Assembly (NCBI RefSeq): GCF_037478135.1
Contig: NZ_JBBHDV010000003.1
Span: forward strand, 124,001 to 188,000
Origin: Denitratimonas sp037478135
GTDB lineage: Bacteria; Pseudomonadota; Gammaproteobacteria; Xanthomonadales; Xanthomonadaceae
Direction: 5' to 3'
DNA: 64,000 nt
Below the pieces are notes generated by a model. It was not told the origin of the DNA. It did not search any database and saw nothing but the letters and a program-made list of their open reading frames with translations. Of this stretch, positions 17,548-28,603 are shown piece by piece (positions within the stretch are counted from its first letter, which is position 1; each line of letters starts with the position of its first letter). A program made the position numbers and the translations under genes.

Positions 17548-20244
17548 TCAGGGCATGTCGTGCTCGAAGCCGTCGCGCAGCAGGCCGTCGACGCGCAGCT
17601 GCCAGATGACGCTGTCATCGCCCGGATCCGGGTCGGCCTGGTCGGGGGCGGGGCTGACGGAGGCATGGTTTTCGATGAGCTGCGGCGCGGGCGCGGGCAG
17701 GGTGGCCTGGATCAGATAGCCCAGGCTGCCGTTGGCCGGGATGTCGATAGGTTCGTCGATGCCGCCGCTGCCCGTCGCGGCACAGCTGGCGCTGCCTTGC
17801 GGCTCGCAGATCCATTCGATGCCGGACAGTTCCGGCGGCGGATTCCACTGCACGCGGGCCTGTTGCGCATCGTGCGGCCCGCCGTTTTCCACGCGCAGCG
17901 CGAAGGCGACCTGGTCGCCGGGGAAATTGAAGGTGTCCGGCACCTCGGCATGGACGGAAAGATCGGTACTGGCCAAGACCAGACGCACCAGCAGCATCAC
18001 CGGCGCCGAGGTGTCGGTGCCGCCGTTCGCGCTGCCGGCGTCATCACGCAGCCGCACCTGGAACAGCGCGCTGCCGGGGTCGGCGCCGGGGATGAAGTGC
18101 AGCGTACCGTCTGCCTCGACCACAGGCTCGCCCCCTGGAGCGAAAAGCTGCGCGCCGGCCGGCAAGGTTTCGACCCGGGTGAGCTGGAACTGCACGCTCT
18201 GGTCCGGATCATCGGTGGTACCGCTGCGGATGCCGGTGGCCCATTGCGCGAAGTTTACCGGCGTGCTGTTCACCACGGCCACAACCTCGCTGCCGGAAGC
18301 GGTGAAGCCGGGCGGCTGGTTGGCAAAGCGCGCGGTGATGGTGCAGTCCTGCATGATCGGCGGGGTGGAAAAACGCAGGCTGCCGTCCGCTTGCGGCTGG
18401 ATGTCCTGCGCGCTGCCGCAATCCAGCAGCGGTGGATAAAGGGTCGGATCGGCCACGTCCCAGCCGGGCGCAGGCGTGGCCAGCAATTCCAGCACGGTGC
18501 CCTGTGGAACCGCATCCGGATCGGTGCCGGCCGGCAGCTGGATCGAGCCCATGCCCGCCGGGTCGGTGAGCAGCGTGATGACGTGGGCGGGAGGCACGAG
18601 ATGGGCCGTGCAGGACCGGTTCCCGTCCAGTGTCAGCTGCGCCTGCAGCGGACTGCCGGGAACCGCGCTGCAGTCGCCGTCCCAATGGCCGAAGCTCCAG
18701 CCGGCGGCAGCTGTCAGCGACAAGGTGATGACCGGAGCCGGAGCGTCGTGTTCTCCGAGAACGTAGGTGCATGGCGCATCCGCGCTGTCACAGTCCGCCC
18801 GGCTGCCTTCCTCCGCCTGCCAGACCGCAATGCTGCCATCGCCTTCCAGTTCCAGCGTCAGGACGCGGACGCGCTGCTCCACCGCTCCGGCATCACAGCG
18901 CAGGCCCTGGGGGCGCTCCACGCCGCGCTGGTCGGTGGCGGCGTCGCCGCAGTCGACCGCATCGATCGCCACGCCGGCGGTGCCCGGCAGCAGCGTTGGT
19001 GTGCTGCCGATAGCCTGCTGCAAGGGGCCAAGCAGGGGATCGCCCTCGATCGTGTCGGTGCAGGTGGCGTACGCCGGGCAGGGTGCGCCGACTGGCACCA
19101 CGGTCTGGTTCAGTACGATATCCGGAGCGACCGTGCCGGCTACAAACGGAGCGGCATCGGCCACGATCGAACGTTCCACCAGCGTGGTAGCGCGGCTGCC
19201 CATGGTGTAGATCGCCTGGCTGGCATAGTCGAGGCTGCCAGCGAAGGTGGCCGTGTTGCCGGAAAAGGTGACCTGGTCCAGCCGCACGTTAGAAGGCCCA
19301 CCTACACCCCGGTTGTAGATCGCCCCGCCCCGTCCGTAGTAGCCCTGTACCGAGTTGCCGGTGAAGGTGCTGTTCTGGATGAACAGGTCGATGACGCCGC
19401 CCTGTGAGCCGGCATCGACATAAATGGCTCCGCCGCCGGGGCCGATCTCCTGGTCGAAGTGCGCGGTGTTGTCCGCGAACGTGCTGCGCTCGATAACCAG
19501 TTCGATCCGGCTGGGGCTGGAGCTGGTGCGGGCATAGATCGCGCCGCCATTGAGCTGCGCCCGGTTGCCGGTGAACACGCTGTCGGAAATGGTCATTGCC
19601 ACCACCCCGCCGATCGGTGCCAGGCAGCACTCGGTACGCAACCCCAGCGCACCGCCATGCAGTGCGTGGTTGTCGATGAAGTGCAGGCGCTTGAGCTGCG
19701 GGGAGCAGGGCCGGTTGGCGCGGTCGGAAAAGCAGAACAGCGCCGCCCCCATGTGATCCGGGTAGTTGTTTGCGCTGCGGGCACCGCGCAGGGTGAAGCC
19801 GTCGATCACGGTGGCGGCGGTGAAGCCGCCCAGCCTCTGGCTTGCATCCAGCAGCACGATCCGGTGGCTGTTGTCTGCATCATCGTCCGGATCCCCGATT
19901 TCGCCGGACAGCACGGTCAGTGTCGGATCACTGCTGGCGCGCTCCTCGATGCTGGTTTCGTACCCGGCAAAGCCGCCAATCAGACGCAGTTCGCGGGTGA
20001 TCGCGAAATGCGCATTGCGGTCACCGCTGCCGCCATCCGGTGTGTACGTGCCCTGCGCCACCCAGATGTCGGTGCAGGTGTAGGTGGCCAGTGCGCCCTG
20101 CAGCGACGCAGGCTGGGACCAGTCGCTGCCGTCACCTGCTCCCGCGGGAGCAACCCGGCAGATCGCCGCCAACACGGGCGTGCTGCCGCAAAGCAACAGC
20201 AGGATCAGACAGAAGCGGAGAAAGGGATGACAACGCGGGTTCAT
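17548..20244 (-). CDS. Large secreted right-handed beta-helix protein
   Basis: The product is 898 aa. Residues 1-27 form a signal peptide (ending PVLAA). Residues ~30-130 resemble the start of polymorphic-outer-membrane or choice-of-anchor-type repeats (DIWVAQGTYTPD, RLIGGFAGYE). Residues ~195-360 carry repeated F-x-GN-x-A and GGAIY motifs, which stack as a parallel beta-helix. Two InlB-like B-repeat units follow (GWSFGHWDGDCSA and DCTITARFANQ), then an adhesin-like region and a DUF11-type segment near 790-870 (TDLSVHAEV, ENGGPHDAQQARV). It ends in LLRDGFEHDMP, a DGFE-type tail I associate with secreted proteins of this order. It is probably an extracellular or surface adhesin or carbohydrate-active protein; no catalytic residues are recognisable. 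It lies divergent to the kinase-sigma pair. Confidence 0.75.
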   Translation of the reverse strand: MNPRCHPFLRFCLILLLLCGSTPVLAAICRVAPAGAGDGSDWSQPASLQGALATYTCTDIWVAQGTYTPDGGSGDRNAHFAITRELRLIGGFAGYETSIEERASSDPTLTVLSGEIGDPDDDADNSHRIVLLDASQRLGGFTAATVIDGFTLRGARSANNYPDHMGAALFCFSDRANRPCSPQLKRLHFIDNHALHGGALGLRTECCLAPIGGVVAMTISDSVFTGNRAQLNGGAIYARTSSSPSRIELVIERSTFADNTAHFDQEIGPGGGAIYVDAGSQGGVIDLFIQNSTFTGNSVQGYYGRGGAIYNRGVGGPSNVRLDQVTFSGNTATFAGSLDYASQAIYTMGSRATTLVERSIVADAAPFVAGTVAPDIVLNQTVVPVGAPCPAYATCTDTIEGDPLLGPLQQAIGSTPTLLPGTAGVAIDAVDCGDAATDQRGVERPQGLRCDAGAVEQRVRVLTLELEGDGSIAVWQAEEGSRADCDSADAPCTYVLGEHDAPAPVITLSLTAAAGWSFGHWDGDCSAVPGSPLQAQLTLDGNRSCTAHLVPPAHVITLLTDPAGMGSIQLPAGTDPDAVPQGTVLELLATPAPGWDVADPTLYPPLLDCGSAQDIQPQADGSLRFSTPPIMQDCTITARFANQPPGFTASGSEVVAVVNSTPVNFAQWATGIRSGTTDDPDQSVQFQLTRVETLPAGAQLFAPGGEPVVEADGTLHFIPGADPGSALFQVRLRDDAGSANGGTDTSAPVMLLVRLVLASTDLSVHAEVPDTFNFPGDQVAFALRVENGGPHDAQQARVQWNPPPELSGIEWICEPQGSASCAATGSGGIDEPIDIPANGSLGYLIQATLPAPAPQLIENHASVSPAPDQADPDPGDDSVIWQLRVDGLLRDGFEHDMP

Positions 20245-20326
20245 GGTTCACCTCTTGCGACGTGGAAAAAGCGGGCGTGCCTCGTGCGCGTGCGCGACAG
20301 CGCCTTTTCCCTTCATTGCGTATCAC

Positions 20327-20353
20327 GGCGGCAAGAGCCGCCATGGATATAAT
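20327..20353 (+). promoter_or_regulatory. Candidate promoter/operator of the kinase-sigma operon
   Basis: In the 162-bp divergent gap, a consensus -10 hexamer TATAAT lies at 20348-20353, 54 bases before the kinase ATG. Directly upstream is a perfect 6-bp inverted repeat with a 4-nt centre (GGCGGC AAGA GCCGCC, 20327-20342) where a -35 would be. No good -35 is visible, so a regulator bound at the palindrome may be needed. Confidence 0.4.
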
Positions 20354-20406
20354 TGGTGAGGATTCCGCTTGTGCGGGAGGGGAAGGCGGCCGGGGGGCGC
20401 GAAGCC

Positions 20407-22841
<2,435 letters not shown>

Positions 22842-22845
<4 letters not shown>

Positions 22846-23402
22846 ATGCCGAAATCACCGCCCTGATGCCAGCGTTCAATGCCGGCGACAGCCATGCGCG
22901 CGATCAGGTCGTGCGTGCGCTGTATTCGGCCATGCATGAGCTGGCCGCCGCGCAGTTGCGGGCCGAACGCAACCCGCGCACGTTCAGCGCGACGGAACTG
23001 GTCAACGAATGCTTCCTGCGCCTGTTCGGCGCGTTGCGGCCCCCGGAAGTCCTCAACCGGCAACACATGCTGGGCCTGGCCGCCCGCACCATGCGGCGCG
23101 TGCTGATCGACACCGCGCGACAGCGCCAGGCGCGCCGGCGTCAGGGCCTGGGCGAACAGGTCACGCTGACCCGCATCGCCGGGGAATTGCCGATCGATGA
23201 TCAGCCCGAGGCTCTGGACCAGGCCTTGAACACGCTGGAGCGGCTCGATGCGCGTCAGGCGCGGATCGTGGAACTGCGCTTTTTCGCTGGGTTGTCGCAG
23301 GAGGAAACTGCCGAGCTGCTCGCGATTTCAGTGCGTACCGTGCAACGCGAATGGCGTATCGCCCGCGCCTGGCTGCTGCGCGAGCTGGGTGCGGCTGGAT
23401 GA
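22842..23402 (+). CDS. ECF sigma factor paired with a Ser/Thr kinase
   Basis: The product is 186 aa from the ATG at 22842 that overlaps the kinase stop. Region 2 is ELAAAQLRAERNPRTFSATELVNECFLRLFG, continuing to RTMRRVLIDTARQRQARRR; region 4 is LDARQARIVELRFFAGLSQEE followed by TAELLAISVRTVQREWRIARAWLL. It fits the TIGR02999/ECF43-like group that lacks a classical anti-sigma factor and is typically encoded next to a protein kinase. The target promoters are unknown; the divergent secreted protein is a candidate. Confidence 0.87.
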
Positions 23403-23496
23403 GCCCGGCGGCGGGCGCGGAAAGTGCTACTGCCAAGCCGATTCCTTCGGTTAATGTACGCGGGCTTTTTCATCCCATTCCGCCGGAAAACCCCTG

Positions 23497-24234
23497 ATGC
23501 CTTCCCTGTCCCGAATCGCGCTTGCCGCCGCGCTGGCGTTTGCCGCTGCTCCCGCCCTGGCCCAGGATGAAGCACCCTGGACGGTCAGCGGCGGTGCCTG
23601 GGTCGTCAGCGACTACGTCTGGCGCGGCGTGTCGCAGAGCCAGGAAGACCCGACCTGGCAGCTGGAGCTGGCGACAGAACATGAATCCGGCTTCTACGTC
23701 GGCGCCTTCCTGTCCGGCGTGGATTTCATCCCGTCCGGTGCCGATTACGATGACGGCATCGACTACGAGGTCAATGCCTACCTGGGCTGGAGCGGCCAGC
23801 TCAGCGAGACCCTGACGCTGGACCTGAACTACACCCGCATCGCCTATCCGGGCTCGAAAGAGGATTTCGATGCGGACTTCAACGAATTCGCGGCAACGCT
23901 GGGTTTCGGCGGCAACTACAGCGCCACCGTGGTCTATTCGGACGACACCGTGAACCTGGGCAGTTCGGCCTGGTACTGGCAGCTGGGCGGCGAGTGGGAA
24001 CTGGGCGCTTCGGGTCTGATGCTGGGTGCCACCGCCGGGCATTACGACCTCGGCCCCGAGCTGGGCGGCAGCTACAACGATTACGAAGTCTGGCTGGCGC
24101 GCAGCTTCGGCAATGTCGCGCTGAAGCTGGCCTACAGTGACACTTCCGGCTACGACGATGTGCTGGCCGAGTCGCTGGGCGAACGTCATCTGGCCGATGG
24201 TCGCGTGTGGTTGTCGCTGGGCTACGAGTTCTGA
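23497..24234 (+). CDS. TorF-family putative outer-membrane porin
   Basis: The product is 245 aa. The signal peptide MPSLSRIALAAALAFAAAPALA is followed by GGAWVVSDYVWRGVSQSQEDPTWQ, the signature of the TorF/Gcw_chp (TIGR02001) family of small outer-membrane beta-barrels. Alternating hydrophobic and aromatic residues continue to a C-terminal LSLGYEF ending in Phe, the usual barrel sorting signal. Some members are linked to choline or trimethylamine metabolism, but the substrate here is unknown. The 94 bases upstream contain a T-rich stretch after the sigma-factor gene. Confidence 0.83.
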   Translation: MPSLSRIALAAALAFAAAPALAQDEAPWTVSGGAWVVSDYVWRGVSQSQEDPTWQLELATEHESGFYVGAFLSGVDFIPSGADYDDGIDYEVNAYLGWSGQLSETLTLDLNYTRIAYPGSKEDFDADFNEFAATLGFGGNYSATVVYSDDTVNLGSSAWYWQLGGEWELGASGLMLGATAGHYDLGPELGGSYNDYEVWLARSFGNVALKLAYSDTSGYDDVLAESLGERHLADGRVWLSLGYEF

Positions 24235-24322
24235 TCCGGATGCGTTGACGTAGCCGGGGCGGAGCCGTATGATGAGCGGCTGTTTCGTGGCGACGTTGTC
24301 ACGGCGAAGCAGGGCCGGCCTT

Positions 24323-24399
24323 CGGGGTATAGCTCAGCCTGGTAGAGCGCCAGCTTTGGGAGCTGGATGTCGAGAGTTCGAATCCCTCTGCCCCGACCA
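24323..24399 (+). tRNA. tRNA-Pro (TGG)
   Basis: 77 nt including an encoded CCA. Acceptor stem CGGGGTA pairs with TGCCCCG; the anticodon loop TTTGGGA gives anticodon TGG. First of five tRNAs in a row on the plus strand. Confidence 0.95.
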
Positions 24400-24470
24400 C
24401 GGTCCTGTTTGTCCGACTGATCCAACTCAGGCTCGATCCACCGGCCGCGTGCGTTATCATTCGCAATGAT

Positions 24471-24547
24471 GCGCCCGTAGCTCAACCGGATAGAGCACCG
24501 GCCTTCTAAGCCGGGGGTTACAGGTTCGATTCCTGTCGGGCGCGCCA
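24471..24547 (+). tRNA. tRNA-Arg (TCT)
   Basis: 77 nt with encoded CCA. Acceptor stem GCGCCCG/CGGGCGC; anticodon loop CTTCTAA, anticodon TCT, reads AGA. An AT-rich stretch (TTATCATT) just upstream could be a separate promoter. Confidence 0.95.
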
Positions 24548-24581
24548 GCGGAACCGGTCTTCGGACCAGGTATTGCTTGTG

Positions 24582-24658
24582 GTGGATGTAGCTCAGTTGG
24601 TTAGAGCATCGGATTGTGATTCCGAGGGTCGCGGGTTCGAGTCCCGTCTTCCACCCCA
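24582..24658 (+). tRNA. tRNA-His (GTG)
   Basis: 77 nt with encoded CCA; the preceding G at 24581 would be the extra 5' G (-1) opposite C73. Anticodon loop TTGTGAT, anticodon GTG. The acceptor stem GTGGATG/CTTCCAC has one T-T mismatch at pair 6-67. Confidence 0.93.
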
Positions 24659-24716
24659 CCCCTCGATTACGGCATAATGCCGGGTCGAAGCCGCCCAGGC
24701 GGCAGCACGAAAAGAT

Positions 24717-24792
<76 letters not shown>

Positions 24793-24880
24793 TCTTCTCC
24801 CTCCCCCCGGCTTCGTCGCCCCATGGCATGCCTCACCGGCCAGGCCGGTGTGGCGCGATGGTGTGGGCGGATGGTTGTTC

Positions 24881-24965
24881 GCGAGAGTGGCGGAACTGGT
24901 AGACGCGCTGGATTTAGGTTCCAGTGGGGCAACCCGTGAGAGTTCGAGTCTCTCCTTTCGCACCA
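24881..24965 (+). tRNA. tRNA-Leu (TAG)
   Basis: 85 nt with encoded CCA and a class II long variable arm. Acceptor GCGAGAG pairs with CTTTCGC (one G-T pair); anticodon loop TTTAGGT, anticodon TAG. Last of the cluster, 128 bases before tig. Confidence 0.95.
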
Positions 24966-25093
24966 CCGTCTGTTGTCCTTCCGACTGTGCCGGCAGTGGC
25001 GCGGCGCGGCGGCGGAAGGCATCATGGCGGGCCAAATTTCCGGTGCCGTGGCCCTGTGGTGGGCGGCGGCGCGAAATCCTTTGAGGAGTGACA

Positions 25094-26404
25094 ATGCAAG
25101 TTTCGATCGAAAACCTCGGCACTCTGGGCCGCAAGCTGACCGTCAGCGTGCCCGCAGACCAACTGGAAGGCACCATCCGCCAGCGTCTTGGCGAGCTGTC
25201 GCGCACCGTCCGCCTGAAGGGCTTCCGTCCCGGCAAGGTGCCCGGCAAGGTGATCGAGCAGCGCTACGGCGCGCAGGTGCGCAACGAGGCCGTGGGCGAG
25301 CTGATCCAGCGTTCCTTCAGCCAGGCGGTGCAGCAGGAGAAGCTGCGCCCGGCAGTGCAGCCCTCGATTGAAACCAGCGGCGTGCCGGAGGATGGCCAGT
25401 TCAAGTACGTCGCCACCTTCGAAGTGATGCCGGAAATCGGCACCATCGACGTGTCGGCGTTGAAGATCACCCGGCCGGTGGCCGAAGTGGTCGATGCCGA
25501 TATCGACCGCATGATCGAAACCCTGCGCCAGCAGCGCCGCAGCTGGGCCGAAGTCGAACGCGCCGCCGTCAAGGGCGACCTGGTGATGTTCGAATCGGTC
25601 GCCACCACCGATGAAGGCCGCATTCCGGCCGAAGGCGTGGACCGTTCTGGCACGATCCTGGGTTCGGGCGGCATCCTGGCCGAACTGGAAGACCAACTGG
25701 TCGGACTTGCGCCCGGCGACGAACGCGAGATCGAAGCCACGTTCCCAGCCGGCTACCGCAATCCGGCGCTGGCCGACAAGACCGCGAAGCTGGCGATCAA
25801 GGTGGTGCGGGTCTCCGAAGCGCGCCTGCCGGAACTGGACGACGAATTCTTCGCTGCGTTCGGCATCAACGACGGTGGCCCGGAAAAGTTCCGCGCTGAA
25901 GTGCGCGCCAATCTGGAGCGTGAGCTGCGCGGTGCACTGATGCTGCGCCTGAAGGCTGATGTGGTTGACAAGCTGCTGGCCGCGCATCCGGATCTGGAAC
26001 TGCCCGGCCGCATGGTCGAAGCCGAGGCCCGTGGCCTGGCGCAGCAGGCTGCCGAACAGGCCCGCCAGCGTGGTCAGCAGGTGCCGAAGGAAGTGCCGTT
26101 CGAGCCATACATGGGGCAGGCGCGTCAGCGCGTCGCCGCCGCCGTGCTGCTGGGTGAACTGGCGCGCCAGAACAACATCCGTCTGGATTCGGCACGCCTG
26201 CAGGAAATGATGGAGACCATCGCTTCCACCTACGAAGAACCCGAGCAGGTCATTGAACTCTACCGTCGCGACCCCCAGCTTCTGGAAGGTCTGCGCAGCC
26301 GCGTGATCGAGGACCAGGTCATCGACTGGATCGCCGACCACGCCGATGCCAGCACCACGACGCTGAGCTTCGAGGAAGTGATGCAGCCTGCTGCCGCCGC
26401 CTGA
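25094..26404 (+). CDS. tig: Trigger factor (ribosome-associated chaperone, peptidyl-prolyl isomerase)
   Basis: The product is 436 aa. The N-terminal domain carries the ribosome-docking signature GFRPGKVPGKVIEQRYG (the family GFRxGK motif) at about residues 42-58. A FKBP-like domain (about 155-245) and a helical C-terminal chaperone domain follow. The ATG at 25094 is chosen over the GTG at 25088 because it is preceded by a good GAGGAG ribosome-binding site. It binds nascent chains at the ribosome exit tunnel. It is followed by clpP and clpX, a common order. Confidence 0.96.
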   Translation: MQVSIENLGTLGRKLTVSVPADQLEGTIRQRLGELSRTVRLKGFRPGKVPGKVIEQRYGAQVRNEAVGELIQRSFSQAVQQEKLRPAVQPSIETSGVPEDGQFKYVATFEVMPEIGTIDVSALKITRPVAEVVDADIDRMIETLRQQRRSWAEVERAAVKGDLVMFESVATTDEGRIPAEGVDRSGTILGSGGILAELEDQLVGLAPGDEREIEATFPAGYRNPALADKTAKLAIKVVRVSEARLPELDDEFFAAFGINDGGPEKFRAEVRANLERELRGALMLRLKADVVDKLLAAHPDLELPGRMVEAEARGLAQQAAEQARQRGQQVPKEVPFEPYMGQARQRVAAAVLLGELARQNNIRLDSARLQEMMETIASTYEEPEQVIELYRRDPQLLEGLRSRVIEDQVIDWIADHADASTTTLSFEEVMQPAAAA

Positions 26405-26435
26405 GGTGGCGGTCTTTCCCGGGAGAACCGATCCA

Positions 26436-27056
26436 ATGAACATACAGGGCCTGAACCTGGTGCCGATGGTGGTCGAACAGACCAGCCGCGGCGAACGCGC
26501 CTACGACATCTACTCGCGCCTGCTGAAGGAGCGGGTGATCTTCCTGGTCGGCCCGATCGATGACTACGTCGCCAATCTGGTGATCGCGCAGATGCTGTTC
26601 CTGGAATCGGAAAACCCGGACAAGGACATCAACCTGTACATCAACAGCCCTGGCGGCGTGGTCACTGCTGGTCTTGCGATCTACGACACGATGCGCTTCC
26701 TGAAGCCGGACATCAGCACGATGGTGGTCGGCCAGGCGGCCAGCATGGGCTCGTTCCTGCTGGCGGCCGGCACCAAGGGCAAGCGTTTCGCGTTGCCCAA
26801 CTCGCGCGTGATGATCCATCAGCCGCACGGCGGCGCGCAGGGCCAGGCCACCGACATCGAGATCCAAGCACGTGAGATCCTCTATCTGCGCCGGCGCCTG
26901 AATGAGGAGTTCGCGGCCAACACCGGACAGCCGCTGGAGCGCATCGAGCGTGATGTGGAGCGCGACCTGTTCTTCAATGCACAGGACGCCAAGACCTACG
27001 GCCTGATCGACGAAGTGCTCGAGCGCCGGCCGGAAGAATCCGTCAAGCCCGGTTGA
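26436..27056 (+). CDS. clpP: ATP-dependent Clp protease proteolytic subunit
   Basis: The product is 206 aa from the ATG at 26436; the upstream in-frame residues are not conserved. The catalytic Ser is in GQAASMGS (~residue 102), the His in MIHQP (~127), and the Asp in the following helix region. ClpP tetradecamers degrade substrates delivered by ClpX or ClpA in the cytoplasm. It lies 31 nt after tig and 108 bases before clpX, with a hairpin in between. Confidence 0.97.
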   Translation: MNIQGLNLVPMVVEQTSRGERAYDIYSRLLKERVIFLVGPIDDYVANLVIAQMLFLESENPDKDINLYINSPGGVVTAGLAIYDTMRFLKPDISTMVVGQAASMGSFLLAAGTKGKRFALPNSRVMIHQPHGGAQGQATDIEIQAREILYLRRRLNEEFAANTGQPLERIERDVERDLFFNAQDAKTYGLIDEVLERRPEESVKPG

Positions 27057-27080
27057 CGCCATACGGCGTATTGCAGCGCG

Positions 27081-27117
27081 CAGGCCCGGGCGCCGGCTAG
27101 GCGCGGCCCCGGGCCTG
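27081..27117 (+). terminator. Strong hairpin between clpP and clpX
   Basis: Perfect 10-bp stem CAGGCCCGGG (27081-27090) with CCCGGGCCTG (27108-27117); the 17-nt loop has its own CGCC/GGCG mini-stem. Only AGCTATTCTC follows, not a full T-run, so it may be a partial terminator or an mRNA processing/stability element rather than a complete stop. Confidence 0.45.
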
Positions 27118-27164
27118 AGCTATTCTCGGGCCGGTAACAATGTGATCGCAGGACAAATCCAGGC

Positions 27165-28451
27165 ATGACTGAAGAACGGCAAGGACGCGGCGGGGACAAC
27201 GGCAAGATTCTCTACTGCTCGTTCTGCGGCAAGAGCCAGCACGAAGTACGCAAATTGATCGCCGGTCCATCGGTGTTCATTTGCGACGAATGTGTTGAGC
27301 TGTGCAACGACATCATCCGCGAGGAACTGGAAGAGAAGGCCGCGACCTCGCGCACCCATCTGCCCAAGCCGCGCGAGATCATGGATGTGCTCGACCAGTA
27401 CGTGGTCGGCCAGGCGCGTGCCAAGAAGGCGCTGTCGGTGGCGGTCTACAACCACTACAAGCGCATCGAAAGCCGCCAGAAGAACGACGAAGTCGAACTT
27501 TCCAAGTCCAACATCCTGCTGGTCGGCCCGACCGGTTCGGGCAAGACGCTGCTGGCCGAAACGCTGGCGCGTCTGCTGAACGTGCCGTTCACGATCGCCG
27601 ATGCGACCACGCTGACCGAAGCCGGCTACGTCGGTGAGGACGTGGAGAACATCATCCAGAAGCTGCTGCAAAAGTGCGACTACGATGTCGAGAAGGCGCA
27701 GCAAGGTATCGTCTACATCGACGAGATCGACAAGATTTCGCGCAAGAGCGAGAACCCCTCGATCACCCGCGATGTTTCCGGTGAAGGCGTGCAGCAGGCA
27801 CTACTGAAGCTGATCGAAGGCACCGTCGCCAGCGTGCCGCCTCAGGGCGGGCGCAAGCATCCGCAGCAGGAATTCCTGCAGGTGGATACCAAGAACGTGC
27901 TGTTCATCTGCGGCGGCGCGTTTGCCGGGCTGGAAAAGATCATCCAGCAGCGCACCCTGGACGGCGGTGGTATCGGCTTCGGTGCCGATGTGCAGAGCAA
28001 GCAGCAGAAGGCCAATATCGGCCAGTTGCTGGCCAAGGTCGAACCCGAGGATCTGATCCGCTTCGGCCTGATCCCCGAATTCATCGGCCGTCTGCCGGTG
28101 GTGGCGACGCTGGAGGAACTGGACGAGGCCGCGCTGATCCGCATCCTGACCGAGCCCAAGAACGCGATCACCAAGCAGTTCCGCAAGCTGTTCGAGATGG
28201 AAGGCGTGGAGCTGGAATTCCGGCCCGACGCGCTCCAGGCACTGGCGCAGAAGGCATTGGCGCGCAAGACCGGCGCGCGTGGCCTGCGCACGATCTTGGA
28301 ATCGGTGCTGCTGGATACGATGTACGAACTGCCGTCGCTGGAAGATGTGGCCAAGGTGGTGGTGGACGAATCGGTCATCAACCACCAGGCCGAGCCGTAT
28401 CTGATCTACCAGAGCGCGCCGGCGGCGCCTCAGAAGGCCGCCGCCGAATAA
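27165..28451 (+). CDS. clpX: ClpXP ATPase subunit ClpX
   Basis: The product is 428 aa. An N-terminal C4 zinc finger (Cys ~18, 21, 40, 43: CSFCGKSQHEVRKLIAGPS, then ICDEC) binds substrates and adaptors. The AAA+ core has Walker A GPTGSGKT at ~121-128, Walker B IVYIDEIDKI, and the ClpP-binding IGF loop (GGIGFGAD). It unfolds substrates and feeds them to ClpP. Unlike many gammaproteobacteria, lon does not follow; the next gene is gltX. Confidence 0.97.
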   Translation: MTEERQGRGGDNGKILYCSFCGKSQHEVRKLIAGPSVFICDECVELCNDIIREELEEKAATSRTHLPKPREIMDVLDQYVVGQARAKKALSVAVYNHYKRIESRQKNDEVELSKSNILLVGPTGSGKTLLAETLARLLNVPFTIADATTLTEAGYVGEDVENIIQKLLQKCDYDVEKAQQGIVYIDEIDKISRKSENPSITRDVSGEGVQQALLKLIEGTVASVPPQGGRKHPQQEFLQVDTKNVLFICGGAFAGLEKIIQQRTLDGGGIGFGADVQSKQQKANIGQLLAKVEPEDLIRFGLIPEFIGRLPVVATLEELDEAALIRILTEPKNAITKQFRKLFEMEGVELEFRPDALQALAQKALARKTGARGLRTILESVLLDTMYELPSLEDVAKVVVDESVINHQAEPYLIYQSAPAAPQKAAAE

Positions 28452-28483
28452 CCGGCCTTCCTGCTGCACTGATATCCACCAGA

Positions 28484-28508
28484 ACGGCCGGGCTTTCCCG
28501 GCCGTTTT
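28484..28508 (+). terminator. Rho-independent terminator after clpX
   Basis: Nine-bp perfect stem ACGGCCGGG/CCCGGCCGT with loop CTTT (28484-28505) followed by TTT. It lies 33 bases after the clpX stop. Confidence 0.75.
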
Positions 28509-28603
28509 GCTGTGCAGGGCGCGTTGCTGCGCCTGTCGCGTACGGAAGCCGGTCGGTGCTGGGGTAGAATCGCCGCCCCCTGATCCATTCCGGTTGTGTG
28601 TCG

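Noticed and set aside
24966..25093. Possible riboswitch or leader RNA before tig
   Set aside because: No convincing stems or known motif in the 128 bases; only the ribosome-binding site is clear.
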